Positions 21,640 to 34,246 are shown, numbered from the stretch's first letter. The stretch is 64,000 bases of DNA from Juglans regia (GCF_001411555.2 NC_049910.1:31839150-31903149), one strand, 5' to 3'. Program-made: numbers and translations. Notes: generated by a model not told the origin, from the sequence alone.

Positions 21640-24400
21640 TCAAAGGATAGGTCTTGGCTGACTTCATAACGGAATTTACAAAATTTCACAAGGAAGTATT
21701 GAAGGCTCCCGAGAAAGCACCATGGGGAGTATATGTTGATGGCTTGTCTTGTCGAGCTCGAGGCAGCGTAAGAGTCCACATGGTAACAGACGATGGTGTG
21801 GCGCCCTCAACCCCCATGTATGGGAACACGGGAATCAAGACATCCGGATGATGACAACATGGTCACGCATCTAAACGATATTGTCAAATGTGTGTACATG
21901 CAACAATGTACAATAAACAACGCAACGGATAATTAAAGTAAGTCAACCAAGTACCAGAATTTTTAATACAAATTTACATAAGTAAAACGTTTAAAGAGAG
22001 TTATACAGTATCCCAAAATAAAATATAATTCAAGTCCAAATACAATAACAAGTGACCTATATCACTCCTCCGGTGGAGCCGAATCCTCAAACTCACCCTC
22101 AGCTTCATCTACATCAAAATCTGCGTTACCATAAACGGTACCGCAGGTAAGTATAATCTAAACAACTCGCGAGAATAAAAATGTGTTAATGCAACCAACA
22201 TGCATGCATATGATGAAGTATGCATTATTCTCAAAACAACATTTTCCCTGAAAATGAACATTTACCAACGAACGCTAAAATCTCATTTGGCCCAAAAATA
22301 ATAATCCGTCATTTTTCCAGAAAATGACCCACACAAAATCCTTTTATCCAACACATGCTATTTTCCCAGAAAATAGCCCAATAAACCATTTATCCAAGAA
22401 CTCGCAATTTTCCCAGAAAATGACCCATTAACTAGTTTTACTGTATGCACAATGATCTCCCCTATGGACCATCCGCACACCCTGACTCCCTTCTCCACAC
22501 CACGGGTAACAATCGTGAGTGTGACTTCGTAACGAGTGATGCCCAGTTCCGCGCCTAGCACGTTAGTGGCCAAGCATCCTCTAGCCCTTGCCAGCAAAGG
22601 GGCCATGAAATAGGCACGAGAGCGTTACCATCTCGCCGGATCCCGTTATCGCCCAGAGACAACCCATGGGATGTCACTCAGCATATTCTGCTCCCGAGTG
22701 ACCAGAGGAGCTCCACCGAGATAATACCCCATCTCAGCTTGGGGTCGTGATACACATACACCCAAAAATCATTTCTCACATGAAAACCCAGTTTTCAATA
22801 AACACATGAACATGAATGCAATTACACGAAAACTCGGTTTTCATTTACAAACATGATCATGCGTGTAAATATGCCATGTACATGAAATGACGCATTATCT
22901 AACAACCAACAATTCACAACACAATCCATACACACAACAACTCCATCCTTCAATCCATCCGACCCCCTTACTCCTCTGACTTAGTCCGGCACAACCAACC
23001 AGATCACAATAAAAATGAGTTAGTGCAAAAATACATTTAAATCACAAAAATTCTTTGAGAAAATACTTACAACGCTATAGTATAATTTTCGAAGGGTCAC
23101 GAAGGTGCAAGAAGTAGCGGCACAACAACAGAATAGTGCAAAATGCACTGTGGCCGTGGGTCTCAAAAACTCACTTTTGAACAGGGACAAACTAAGACTC
23201 GAGATTACTAGGGAATGTCTTAGGGATGTCGGTGAAACAATTGGTGGTGGTGGTTGGCCGTGGGTGGCGGCGTAGAGGGCAGTTGAAGTCCAAAAAGCCC
23301 AAAACGAAAATGTGGATGGTAGAGCTTCACCGGTTGCTGATTGGAACTGGGGATGGGTGGTTTAGGTTGCTAGGAGGTCAAGGACGATGTGGTGAAAAGA
23401 TGGTGGCCGAAGGTGGTGCGATGGCTACGCGGGAACACAAAGAAGGCCACGGCTTGATGCCGTGTGTGGAGGAGAATGGCAGAATGAGAGGGGCTGGAAA
23501 TCAGAGGGTGAGGTTGCCGGCCGAAGGGGAAGCAAATGGTAGGGGTGGTGATAGACATGAGCGGCGCACGGCGGCGCAGGGTGGAGAACGACGCATGGAT
23601 GAAATAAGGGAGGTCTCATGCGCGAGAGAGAATAGAGAGAGGGGAGAAAAAGAAATGAGGGAAAAAGAAAAAGAAAAGAAAGAAAAAGGGAAAAAGAAAT
23701 AATGAGAGAAATAAAAGAGGTCCAATCCTCACATCTTGGGTCACAAAAATGATCCAACGAAAAAGATTTCAAAACAGCAAGTCAAATAAAATAATTTAAA
23801 CGTAGTGATTAAATGAAAATAAAATAATTAAACCCAACAATAAACTAATTTAAAATAAAGAGCAATTTAAATACATAAAAATAATTAATATTAAGAAAGC
23901 ATATCAAAGTAATTTTCACAAATTAAAAATCATAAAAATAAACCAACTAAAAATCTGATAAACTTAAAACAAGAGAACTAATATTTAATTTAATAAAAAT
24001 AATCATTCAATTAAAAATACACTAAAATACGGGGTGTTACAGATGGAACTGAGTCAAATCATGCAATACGACTGAATTTCAAAGTGGCAAACAGCGAAAC
24101 ATAGTATGAAACGGTGCTCGCGGGTAGGCCATAGCTGAAACTTCAGGCGGCGAAGAGGTTGAGATAAGTGCAAATTCCAAGTTGTGGTTGGTCAAATCAC
24201 ATGAGAATATTCAGTGAAAGGGCAAAGGTTAATAAGTTACCTCCATTGGGTTTAGGAAGGATGCTGTCGCCTGCGATATTTTCTAATTGAACGAATTCCC
24301 CGAGGGGACAATTGGAAAGCCGATTGGTTAGCGCGACTGGAATTTGCCAAACAGGAAGAGATGCTTCCGAGGGAGGTTAACCTCCCGGCTATTGACACAC
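21640..24400 (+). pseudogene. Second (archaeal-type) RNase H of element 1, split by a solo LTR
   Basis: The first part (21650-21796, PWGVYVDGLS) holds the D of the aRNH domain. After the 2245-bp insertion the domain continues from 24042 with HAIRLNFKVANSE, the counterpart of the NEAEYEALLAG region, and later frames. The presence of a second RNase H between RT and integrase is diagnostic for Tat elements. It has multiple stops after the insertion. Confidence 0.75.
21797..24041 (-). mobile_element. Solo LTR (2245 bp) nested in element 1, chromovirus Tekay-like
   Basis: On the minus strand it starts TGTAACACCCCGTATTTT and ends GGTTGAGGGCGCCACA (TG...CA). It is flanked on both sides by GATGG (21792-21796 and 24042-24046), a perfect 5-bp target duplication. 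No primer site, gag or pol is present, so it is a solo LTR left by LTR-LTR recombination. TGTAACACCCC ends and the block with ctcgggagcag and agggctagaggatgcttgg are what I associate with Tekay-type chromoviruses; that lineage call is tentative. A GC-rich purine-biased stretch at 23226-23702 opens a 158-codon frame that has no protein-like features. Confidence 0.88.
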
Positions 24401-24479
24401 CAGCTGTAAGGGAGGAGGCCTTGGAGATTGAAAAAAATGTGCAAGGGTGGACGAATGATATAATTGGGTACTTGAAAAA

Positions 24480-25651
24480 TGGAGATCTTCCTGCCACTTA
24501 GGAGGAGGCGAGGAAAATCAGAAGTAGGGCAACTCGATTTACCATGATAGACAGGATACTATGCAGACGAGGTTTTTCAACCCTACTATTGAGGTGCATA
24601 ACGAAAGGGTAAGCTGAGTACGCGATGAGGGAGATACATGAAGGCGTGTGTGAAAACCATTCGGGAGGAAGAGCACTAGAGGCAAAAATCATGAGAGTAG
24701 GGTATTACTGGCCAAACACCTTAAAAGATGTGAGGCAGTTGGTGAAAAAGTGCGCCCAATGTTAGTTGCATGTGCCAATCCTAACTATGCCTCCTGAGGA
24801 GTTGAAGTCAATAACTTCCCCTTGGCCATTTGCCCAATGAAGCATAGATCTGGACGGCCTAATTCCCCCGGACAAAGGGGGAACGAAATTCATTATCGTC
24901 GTCGTTGACTACTTAACCAAGTGGGCAAAAGCTAAAGCAATGGTGACAGTGATAGCCCAAAGTGTAACAGGGTTCCTATGGAAAGCCATCATATGTAGGT
25001 TTGGGGAACCACAAAGCATCATCTCCGACAATGGCAAACAATTCGACTCCGAACACTATCGAAAGTGGTGTGGAGAGCTTAGAATCAAGGTCAAATACTC
25101 ATTTCTGGGACACCCACAATCGAATGGGTAGGTTGAAGCAACCAACAAAACTATTGTTTGGATACTAAAGAAGAAGGTGGGCGAGAAGAAGGGGACATGG
25201 GCAGATGAGCTTCCAGAGACAACACCAAAAACCTCAACGGGTGAGACACCTTTTGCCTTGGCGTACTGGAGTAGAGCTATGATACCAGTGGAGGTGGATT
25301 TACCAAGCCATAGGAGACAAAATTTTGATCTAGAGTCGAATAATGGAAGAAAATTTGGACTTGTTGAAAGAAGTGAGAACAAGTGCCGAAACTAGACTGA
25401 CTGCTTGTAAAAGGAAGATGGAATACTACTTCAACAAGAGAGTAAGACCAAGGTCCTTCAAGGTAGGTGTCCTAATACTAAAGGAGATCGGGGTAACTAC
25501 AGCGGAAGAAGGGAAGTTAGGGCCACGATGGGAAGGGCCATACGTAGTGATAGTCAGTCATCGCTTGGGAGCTTACAGCCTCAAAGAAGCCACGGGGCAT
25601 GAGTTGCCCCACCCTTGGAAGGTCGAGCATTTGAGAAGCTTTTATGTTTAG
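24480..25651 (+). pseudogene. Integrase remnant of element 1
   Basis: The HHCC zinc-binding region is visible around 24630-24770 (IHEGVCENHSGGRA ... VGYYWPNTLKDV ... KKCAQC). The catalytic core follows: VVDYLTKWAKA, IISDNGKQFDSEHY (24940-25131), and the third acidic site just after a stop at 25129. The C-terminal part (25343-25651) has MEYYFNKRVRPRSFKVGVL and LGPRWEGPYVV, the GPY/F-like module. Interrupted by several stops and one frame change; inactive. Confidence 0.88.
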
Positions 25652-25734
25652 ACTTATTAGTTTTGCCACGATGGGTTTGTTAATTTGATTCAATAACAAT
25701 TTGTTTCCTCTTATCAATTTACTTTATTACGCGG

Positions 25735-26470
25735 TTGAGCCACTCTCTCGCCAAGGGTATATGGTCAATGAACCCTCCCATTATGCCTCTCGCTAGAGTT
25801 ATGCGGTTGAGCCACTCTCTCGCTACACACTTTTTGCCAAGGTTACACGGTCAAGAGATTCTCCCACTACACCTTCTCGCTAAGGCTACACGGTTGAGAA
25901 ACTTTCCCGCTACACACTTTTCGCTAAGGTTATGTGGTCGAGGGATTCTCCCACTACACCTTCTCGCCAAGGCTACTTGGTCGAGGAACTCTCCCATTAC
26001 GCGGTCGATGCACTCTCCCGCTACACTCTTTTCCCTAAGATTATGTGGTCGAATGAATCTCCCGCTACACCTTCTAGCCAAGGCTATACGGTCAGGGGAC
26101 TCTCCCGTTACGACTCTCGCTAGAGTTATACGGTCGAGGCACTCTCTCGCTATACTCTTTTAGCTAAGGTTGCACAGTGGAGGGATTCTCTCACTACATA
26201 TTCTTGTCAAGGCTACACGGTCTAGGAACTCTCTCGTTACACCTCTAGCCACAGTTACGTGGCCAAGGCACTCTCCCGCTACACTATTTTCACCAAGGTT
26301 ATGCAGTCGAGGGATTCTCTCACTACATTATTTTCACCAAGGTTATGAAGTCGAGGGATTCTCCCGCTACACTTTCTCGCCAGGGCTTCACGGTTGTGGA
26401 ACTCTCCTGTTATACCTCTCGCCAGTGTCTCATGCTCAAGGCACTCTCCCGTCGTAGTGTTCTTGTCAAT
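25735..26470 (+). repeat. 43-44 bp tandem-repeat array in the 3' region of element 1
   Basis: About 16 degenerate units of roughly 43-44 bp, consensus like ggttayrcggtcgagg then actctcccgctacac and ttctcgccaa. Unit starts at 25848, 25891, 25935 and 25978 give spacings of 43-44. It lies between integrase and the antisense ORF, the position where Tat elements are known to carry such arrays. Confidence 0.9.
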
Positions 26471-26787
26471 CAAGGTGCAAGATCAAAAGAATAGCAAAGG
26501 AAGCGAAAAAAGAAAGGAAATAATCACACGGAACTAAAAGCACAACCAACATCAAAATAGCAAAACACATTATCAACATAACAACTGTCGCAAGATATCA
26601 ATTTTCCAAATCAAACATAATATGTGTGTCTAACATATACAAAAGTTAAGTTAACTACATAAAATCAAATTTGAGGAACAACGATGAGGAAGAAAGGCAT
26701 CGGGCATGGTATCTCTCCCAAGGGAATCAAATATATGATATGCAACGGGGCTAGCCCGTATCGATCTCCACTGTAGGGTACAAAGAT

Positions 26788-28639
26788 CTACCTTAGGATG
26801 GTTGAGCAAGTGCTCTCGCAGCTACTTGATCCTGAGCTTGAACCCAAGACTCCAGGCTCGACCTTGAATTGTGTGGGCAACACTAAGTTGAGGAAGAAGA
26901 CGACCAATCTGTTCCTATGACTGGCTAACTCAATGTTTAGTTCGGTTACCTTCGATTCTGACCTGGACAGATTCTTTTTGTAAGTCTCCAAGACTTGACT
27001 CAGCTGCAGGTAATGGTGATCATGCACTCTGAGGACCTTTTTCTCCGCAGCCAAATCCTGCTCTGCTTGGACTTTCTCATCCTCAGCAATGCTTAATCGG
27101 GTGTTAGATTCCCGACACCCTTCCTTTGAGAACAGAAGCTGAGCAATGGTGTCCACCTTCGCCTTTTTAAGTTCCTTTACTTCTTTCTCCATTTGACTTA
27201 GCCGAGCGGCCAAGCTATCCCATTCTGTTCTGCTAGTTTCTGCTTTGAGTCTATACCGGTTGATTTCCTCTATGGAGCTCGCCACTTCATTTGAGGGAGT
27301 CAACCTAGCCACGCAAGGAAACAACCTCATCTCCAAGTTGGCGAGAGGTGTATTCTACCTGAGAGAGTTCCTCAACCAACTTTTCCTTCTCAGCTCAGGT
27401 AGCGACAACAGCACCATGAGCACTACCAATAAAGGTTCGCATGGACTGGTTCTCCTCCTTTAGCTCTAAACGATCCTCAACCAGCGTAGTTGCCAATCGG
27501 TCAACTCCCTAAAAATCCCAACCAAGTAAAAAAGGCAGCGTAAGATAGATTTGACTTCTATCACCAACTCCAAATCGGCTTCAGTTGGTTCTAGGTACTG
27601 GGAGGCAACCTGAGACTTCTCCACCACTCGCCAAAGGGGTTGAAAGCCCACCTCTAGTGGAACTGGACTCATCAGTAAGCTTGGTCGCCAAATGAGCCTT
27701 TTTCTTTTTCTTGGCCCCAGTTGCTGAAGGTGGCCCACTTTTCAAACCAGTTGCCAACAACGGGGCGCCCAGAAACTCGCGACAGAATACATGTGCCCTA
27801 GTAGGCACTATTAGAAACCTATCAATATTGGAAGGAGTCAAAATGACATCCGACCAAGTAGAGCTAATGTTTTGTCCTGACCAAGCCTGCACCAATCGAA
27901 TATGGGCTTTTTCTTGGGGAGAAAGGAGAATCTTGAATTCACACTCATAAGGAACTAGAGACCAAGAAGCCCTAATAGGGAACTTCTGATTTGAGACCGC
28001 GTATGCAGGAAATTCCCAACCTTCACCTGAGGCAAATAAAAATTCCCTCTACCAATTGTTGGCATGGGAATAATTATGCTCCAACTGAACTATTTTACTA
28101 TGGGACCTAAAACTACAAAGGTTCCTGTCCAGACGCTTGAATCTATGAAGAGAAAAAGACTCACAAGTCGTGAGAACAAGGTATTCATCACCCATAGGCT
28201 CCAACACTTGCCGCCAAAGAATACAGCAAGCCATTAAAATCCTCTAGGCGTTAGGCATGAGTTGGGCCAGGGCAAGTCCCAAGATGTCTAAGATGTCATG
28301 GACAGGCTGCACAAAGGGCAAATGAAGTCCCATCACAATCATAGTCGTGTACAAAACAACAGAAAAGACCATACCTTTCATATCAACAGCTTTGCGGCAT
28401 TGGTCAAGCAATCCTAGAGTCATTGAGTCTGGGATGTTGAAGTTGTCCTTCGCGGCATCGAGTTCGTGATGGGAGATGGTTAAGGACAACTAGTGGCCCT
28501 TGAAAATCGAGCAGGAAGCATTTTCCCTCTCACTAGTAGGGTTAGCAGCAGCCCCTCTATGATGAATGAAAGAGTCACGGGGTTGTGAAGAGCCGGCCTC
28601 ACGAGGGGAACCCTTGGGATTGCTCTTTGAGGAAGCCAT
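26788..28639 (-). pseudogene. Antisense ORF of element 1 (putative gypsy-type transposon domain plus coiled coil)
   Basis: Reading on the minus strand from an ATG at 28639 (start MASSKSNPKGS). Broken frames encode a globular domain (28489-28050: LDQCRKAVD...LHLPFVQPVHDILDILGLALAQLMPNA, ILMACCILWRQV, FRSHSK), then SGQNISSTWSDVILTPSNIDRF (27895-27800), a KKKKK stretch, and a long coiled coil (27336-26790: RLKAETSRTEWDSLAARLSQMEKEVKELKKA). This matches the domain family known as putative gypsy type transposon (Pfam Transposase_28) found in antisense ORFs of Tat/Retand elements. Its function is unknown. Stops occur near 28490, 28245 and 28050. Confidence 0.75.
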
Positions 28640-28946
28640 GGGTTTGTAGTAGAAGTTGGGAGAAAGTTTAGGAGTAAGTTTCTGAGAAAGAGGAGAGAAA
28701 GTGTGCGAAGAAGGTGAGGTGCTCGGAAAAGAGAGGGAGGGAATGCCAAAGAGAAGAAGGGGAAAATAGGAAGTGCCAGAAAGTAATAAATAACTATGGC
28801 AGTTGAAGAAGGGACATGCAAAATGGCACGAAGGTGAAACGACTCTTGACAAATGCGTGTGAAACGACATAAAGCCCAAAGAAATGAAAGGACATCTTAA
28901 TTACAAGTCTCATCACGCTGCGCGTGATGAAACTTTGTTGGGTAAC

Positions 28947-29387
28947 TTGAAGAGGCATAATCCTCTCCCAAAGGCCCGCTGGGTACTATCGTGGGCTTGG
29001 GCTAGGGCATGGTCTAAGCTTGTGAATATAAGGCCTAACCTCATGCAAGTCTGGTCTAAATAAAGTCGGACCACTATTTGCTCGGGTATTTCAGGATGAA
29101 AAGGTGATTAGCTAATTTTGAGATAAAATAAGTCTTAATATCCCAAATGCTTGAATTCCAAATAGCAGGCGGGACAGTTATCGAATATTATCTGAAAAAG
29201 TCACAAAAATCTAGATCTATTTATAGGATTCAGGTACAATTATGAGATCAACGGAATCTTTGGCTAGAGAAACCATATTATTATTAGCTGATTTTGGCAT
29301 CAGAGGTGTCCTGTTGAACCCCCAAGCCCCTTTACTTTTTGGTTACTGGTGATCGCGTGTGAGAATCTGTGAAACACGTCTTCAACA
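28947..29387 (+). repeat. 3' LTR of gypsy element 1
   Basis: Aligns to 18794-19229 with many substitutions and ends gtgaaacacgtcttcaaca at 29387. No strong polypurine tract stands before it; a weak purine run aaagaaatgaaagga is about 55 bp upstream. Confidence 0.9.
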
Positions 29388-29391
29388 CTAC

Positions 29392-30293
29392 ATATAAATT
29401 TGCATCAATTCATGATCCACTCTCTAATTGGGAGTTAATTAAGGCTTTAGGCTAGATAGTTGTATACAATTCTTTTATGAGTACGTGGTTTTATATATGA
29501 AGATAATTTAGAATCCCAATAGAAAAATAATGTTAATATATATTTTTAACAAAGTGATACCATTAGTTATTTGGTCCATCGTAAGAAAAATATTTTAATC
29601 ACAAAATAATTATATAAAAATAAATTTATAAATTGACGTGACTTGATGTAATACGTTAAATTGTAAAATTATTTTTAAATAAAATAGATCTAATACATCA
29701 TGTAAAGTCATATCAATTTATAAATTTATTAGTATGTAACCTGTTTATATTTATAGCAGTTCTCAATTATCAATCGGACCATTTTAGAAAAGTCTAGACG
29801 AGATAAGATCATTGTTAATGGGTCGTCAGGTAATTAACCAATAATATTATAAGTTATTGAGTCAGGAAATCAATATCACGCAAGTTAATTATAACATAAA
29901 CATCATGATCACTAATATAATTATAATATTAATAAACCGTTTAACCAATAATATTTCATAACGATAATTAATTAACCTGTTAATTTCAAGGTCAAATGCG
30001 AAATATTCAGATTTCCCAGCAATATTTCAACAACATTTTTGTTTAGTTTGGACCAGCTTTCTAATTAGAACATAATTAAGGCATGCATGCAAGCTAGCTG
30101 TCTCAGTTTGCCAATGAGCTCTATAGCTAGCTCATGTACTAGTACTGGAGTTACAAACATGAATATATAGTTACAGATCAATATGGAAAATTAATATGCC
30201 CTTTCTTAAAATAATTTACCTTAAAATTAAATACAATCTGTATCTATTTGCCATATAAACCACAAAAAAATTAACAGGATAGTTTGATAATTC

Positions 30294-30339
<46 letters not shown>

Positions 30340-31061
30340 GAAGCCAACGATCGAGTGTCGACAGATTCATGTCAGCTTGAAGGCTCCTTGTAACTTCTAG
30401 CTAGACCCATATATAATAAATAATGGAATGTTCTATATACATAATAATTAGTGGGAATTAGGTACTTAATAATTAATTACCTGCCTAATATTTTATTATT
30501 TTATTCAAAGTCCCAAACCTACTTAATTATAAGGTGTTGGTGTGGCCTGGCGCATGTGGTCTATAATCTAATATGAGCTAATTACTAGCTAGCTAGCTAG
30601 CTACGTAGACTAATGAGATTTGTCCTAATTTCTTTTACAACTAATGTCATTATCTTGTACACAAGACCCATGACAATATGTTTGACTCTTTTTGTTCGTA
30701 TCTTCCACATTGATCATGATCTTGCTTTAATACTTAATATTGGATATATATCTCAAAGCAAGACATATATAATATCTATTTCTTTTTAAGAAAACATATA
30801 TATATATATATATAGCTTATTATAATATTAATGATCATGATCATGTTTATGTTATAAGCTTGCGTGAGACTGAGAAACCTTCCTCGTCTTATTAGTATGA
30901 GTTATTCTACTCAACAGCCTTATGTATATGCTCGAAAAAAAAAAAAAAAAACAGGTGTAATGTAGTCATGTAGGGCTACTTAATATAGTTTTTGATCTAT
31001 TAATACTACCAAACAAGAACTAGCTAGCTAGGATGCCAACATTACTAGTGAAGGATTAACC

Positions 31062-31093
<32 letters not shown>

Positions 31094-31351
31094 TAATGTT
31101 AATATGGGTGGTTGGTTTCTTAAGGTCTAAGTTTTCGTCATAAACCAACTCCATATAATATAACAAATTAGGTACTTTTACAACATGCATGACGACTGAT
31201 TGGATATATATATAATCTTTTACCTTTTAGGGCAATCAATTTGGTCAATATATATCAATCCCTGCATCTTGCATGTGATTGAGTTTATCATCTTGAAAGC
31301 GACTGCACGCATGCCGGATACAAGATCAGCTACTTAGCAAACCCTAATTAA
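29392..31351. other. AT-rich intergenic DNA, no gene seen
   Basis: No protein-like frame. (TA)n runs occur at about 30298-30336, 30797-30814 and 31062-31089. There is an agct tetranucleotide run (about 30585-30602). A foldback MITE lies at 29607-29740. Otherwise it is plain AT-rich sequence. Confidence 0.6.
29607..29740. mobile_element. Short foldback MITE (family with copy at 59360-59497)
   Basis: The left arm taaatttataaattgacgtg is inverted against the right arm atatcaatttataaattta. The interior gatgtaatacgttaaattgt is inverted against atagatctaatacatcatg. The same arms and spacing occur at 59360-59497. Confidence 0.7.
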
Positions 31352-32280
31352 TTAGTCAATCTATTTTTGACAATTTACCGATTTATTAATTATACTACTG
31401 TTATATATGATCACATGCAGATGGAGATATATAATCATGTCTAATCACGAGAAAGTGGCTTATGGGTTGTTTTTTGCTTGGTTGAACTACTTAAGCCGAC
31501 CTAAAAGAATCATGCTAACTTTGGAAGAGTCTAGCGAGCTTGCCATATCTGTAATTTTAAGAAAAAAATCTATTCATCATTTATTTTTTCATTATTCTCT
31601 CATCATCTCATGATGTGATATTAAATGATATATTTACAAGTAAAATATAATAAATAATCTCTAATCATCTGTTTTCACATCATGGAATGATGAGAGGATG
31701 ATGATAAAAGAGATGATGAATAACATTACTCTAATTTTAAATATACTATTAGCTAGCTAGTAAACCTACGCAATGTACAATAATAACTAAATTTATCATT
31801 TGAACTAAAAGTATTCCATGTAATTAATTTAGCATATAATATTGATGTACTACTTATAATAAAATTACTAATAGAATCTTTAAAATAGCATTAATGTTTG
31901 CATTTTGATCATGCTAAAGATTTCAAAATATTGATTCGAGCTTATCTATGACTATTAGATATTAATTTGGTTAAACTTTTAAACTTCGTAATCATAATAT
32001 TTGATCTCTAAAGTCTTAGGGGCGCAACTTGATTTTCTATCTTCTTATAATTAAATTTGATTTATTTATTTATTTATTTTGGTTTCTATCTTGATTATGA
32101 GAAACCTCACAAACTTTATTTGAATAAAGAAATGGATCAAGTACATTCATATAGCTAGTGTCAGTAAAAAATTATAAGTTGAGCAAAAAAAGGTATATAG
32201 AGTAGTTATAGAATCATAGTTTTATAAAATTCTTAGTATGTGATATAATATTGTGGTTGCTCAATCTTACAGTTATGGTA
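31352..32280. repeat. Duplicated host segment, copy 1
   Basis: From ttagtcaatctatttttgac to agttatggta this non-coding stretch is matched, with scattered changes, by 43015-44238. It has one copy of the roughly 153-bp unit (about 31431-31560) that is present three times in copy 2. An internal foldback (about 31590-31725, tcatgatgtga ... tcacatcatgga) is shared. Confidence 0.9.
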
Positions 32281-32655
32281 CATTAGATTATAATTTTTTT
32301 TTGTAATAAAATAAATTTAATGTATACATCAAATTATATAATATTATGATATTATAAATTTATTTTTATAAATTAGATTTTTGTATAAATTTAACACTTC
32401 TATTCCTGGTTTTACGACCGAGTAGACCAGTCATGTACTTATTGATGGAAAAGTTTTTGTTTCGTTTGGAGGTGTTTTTGACCGAACTAGCTAGTACTAC
32501 TTGGAAAATGATTTGCTCGAGACAGCATGATAAAAGCTTTCACAAATTAAAGAGCTCTCGATCTGTGCCATCTGCCCATATTGGCAATGAGCTAGCAATG
32601 TCGTCTATCTACTAAACATTCAAGACCACGAGTGTGAAAGAGACCCACTTCGTAC
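32281..32655. other. Non-coding flank left of the LINE
   Basis: A short frame at 32433-32615 has no recognisable domain. The final 17 bases (32639-32655, AGAGACCCACTTCGTAC) are the left LINE target duplication; the host sequence resumes at 38591 and continues to the Copia start at 38737. Confidence 0.5.
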
Positions 32656-32761
32656 CTAAAACTCCAAATGCTGAAGGATCACCATATGACGTTTTTACCC
32701 TTTTCTCTCTAAAGAATAGGGTTTCTTGCTGCCGCTGTGTCTGGCCCTTACGTAAGGCTGC

Positions 32762-34246
32762 ATGGCAGCCGTTGATGGTAGCTCCGGTCGGCCTTCTCTT
32801 GCCGATTTGGTGGCTGCAGTCCCTCAACCTATACCTGAGATGATTCTTGCTCCCAGACCTCCGAAGATGGTGGAAGCAGAGGTTTATTTTCAATTCACTA
32901 AAGAGGAGATCGCACGTTCGGCGGAGCCTTTCCGCTATTCGGTAGTGCTGAAGTTTCTGAAGAACAGACCTTCGTTGGATGCAGTGAGGGCCTTTATTCA
33001 CAGTCGCTGGGGTCTTACGGCCATTCCTGTTGTATCATCCATGAGAAGGCCTCGTAATGTATTTGTCCGAATGGCTAATGAAGTTGATTTCACCAAGGCT
33101 TTATCCCGGGAAGTTTGTGAGATAAATGGAGTATTCTACCGTGCTTTCAGATGGTCACCAGATTTTAATGAGGATGCAGAGCCTTCTAGGGTCCCGGTAT
33201 GGGTTACCTTGCCGGGTCTTCCTCCAAATTTTTATCAAGAAGCGTTCTTGAACATATTGATGGCACCTATTGGCAATTTCATCCGCCGTGACAACCCGAC
33301 TCGGTGTGCAACAAGAACGGATGGTGCTCGCCTCTGTGTAGAAGTGGATGCTGCGAAACCACCGCTGTCTCATTTCTAGATTGGAGCGCCTGGGCTTCCT
33401 TCAAGTCGTAGGCAGGAAGTTATCTATGAAACACTCCCGGCATATTGCTCTTCTTGTAATATGCAGGGGCATAATGCAAGGACTTGTAATCCGGGGAAAG
33501 TTGGTAAGATTGGGGGAAGAAAAGTGATTAAAAAAGTTCATCCAGAGAGAAAGATTCTGGCAGATGATCAGGGGGTGGAGCAATCTGTTGATAATGTGGA
33601 TATTCCTTCGCTGGTTGTTGTGGATAATATTGTTCATGCAGAAAATAGTAGGAGGCTGGAGCTGGAAACAGAGGATGTTGGGGTGAGTAAGGAGTCGGAG
33701 AGAGTTGATATAGATCAGGTGCAGTTGGTTCCTGAGACGGAAGTGTCCTTGCAGTTGGGAGATCAAATGGTGCAGTTGATTCCTGAGAAGGAGGAACAAT
33801 CGATACACAGGATTGATTCTAGTCCTCCTGTGAATAACAGTGTGGTGCAAGTGTTGTATCCTGAGGAAACAGAGGCGAATACTAAAGAAGTATTAGATGC
33901 TGTTGATCTGAATGGTGCTGGGAAGATTATGGGTATGGGTTATGTGGTGAATTCTATGGATGCGAATCATGAGTTGCATGCGGAAAGGATTGATAAGGCT
34001 GGTCTGGAGCAGAATAAGTCAGCGGTGGAAGAGAAATCTGATGAGGAAGATGTAGAAAAAATTCTGTTGGATGAAAATTGTGTTTCGGAACCGGAATTAG
34101 AAATGCAACCAGAGGTATTCTCACAAGTGAAAGATTATTTTACTGAATCTGAGGTGAATGAAGGGAAAAAGAGGTACAACAAAAAGAAATTTATAAAAAT
34201 GCGTAGCTCTTCTCGGGTGCTAGCCCGAAATTCTAACATTGATTAA
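32762..34246 (+). pseudogene. LINE ORF1: DUF4283 plus CCHC zinc-knuckle protein (one stop)
   Basis: One reading frame of about 494 codons with a single TAG at 33377-33379. The N-terminal part (about residues 40-190) resembles plant LINE DUF4283 proteins (FRYSVVLKFLKNRPSLDAVRAFIHSRWGL, PVWVTLPGLPPNFY). After the stop comes a zinc knuckle CSSCNMQGHNARTC (CX2CX4HX4C, near 33448-33490), then a long acidic tail ending NSNID. ORF1 proteins bind element RNA and form the ribonucleoprotein particle. The stop falls between DUF4283 and the knuckle, so without readthrough the product lacks the knuckle. The ATG at 33461 begins inside the knuckle and is unlikely to restart a useful protein. Confidence 0.88.

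Larger units (their letters stand above)
18794..29387 (+). mobile_element. Decayed Ty3/gypsy retrotransposon, Tat/Retand-like (element 1)
   Basis: Two LTRs of about 440 bp (18794-19229 and 28947-29387) enclose, in plus order, a primer-binding site, a gag remnant, protease, RT, RNase H, a second (archaeal-type) RNase H, integrase, a tandem-repeat array and an antisense ORF. Dual RNase H, the array and the antisense ORF between pol and the 3' LTR are known traits of the Tat lineage. All frames are broken by stops and shifts, and the LTRs differ at many positions, so the insertion is old. A 2.2-kb solo LTR (21797-24041) splits it. The candidate target duplication is CTACG/CTACA (18789-18793 and 29388-29392, one transition). 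The LTR start is uncertain by a few bases because its first bases have diverged. Confidence 0.88.

Noticed and set aside
23226..23702. 158-codon plus-strand frame with Gly/Arg/Lys-rich composition
   Set aside because: Lies inside the solo LTR in a purine-biased stretch. Low-complexity composition with no motif; minus-strand frames overlap it equally well.
25735..26470. Regularly spaced repeats that could suggest a CRISPR-like array
   Set aside because: Units are contiguous and degenerate with no unique spacers, in plant DNA inside a retrotransposon. The same applies to the arrays at 49150-49648 and 50325-50627.
18788..29391. Shared AACACTAC at both outer edges of element 1 as an 8-bp target duplication
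   Set aside because: Gypsy elements duplicate 5 bp, and the bases aaca at the right are part of the LTR end shared with the 5' LTR. Only CTACG/CTACA remains as a plausible, imperfect duplication.
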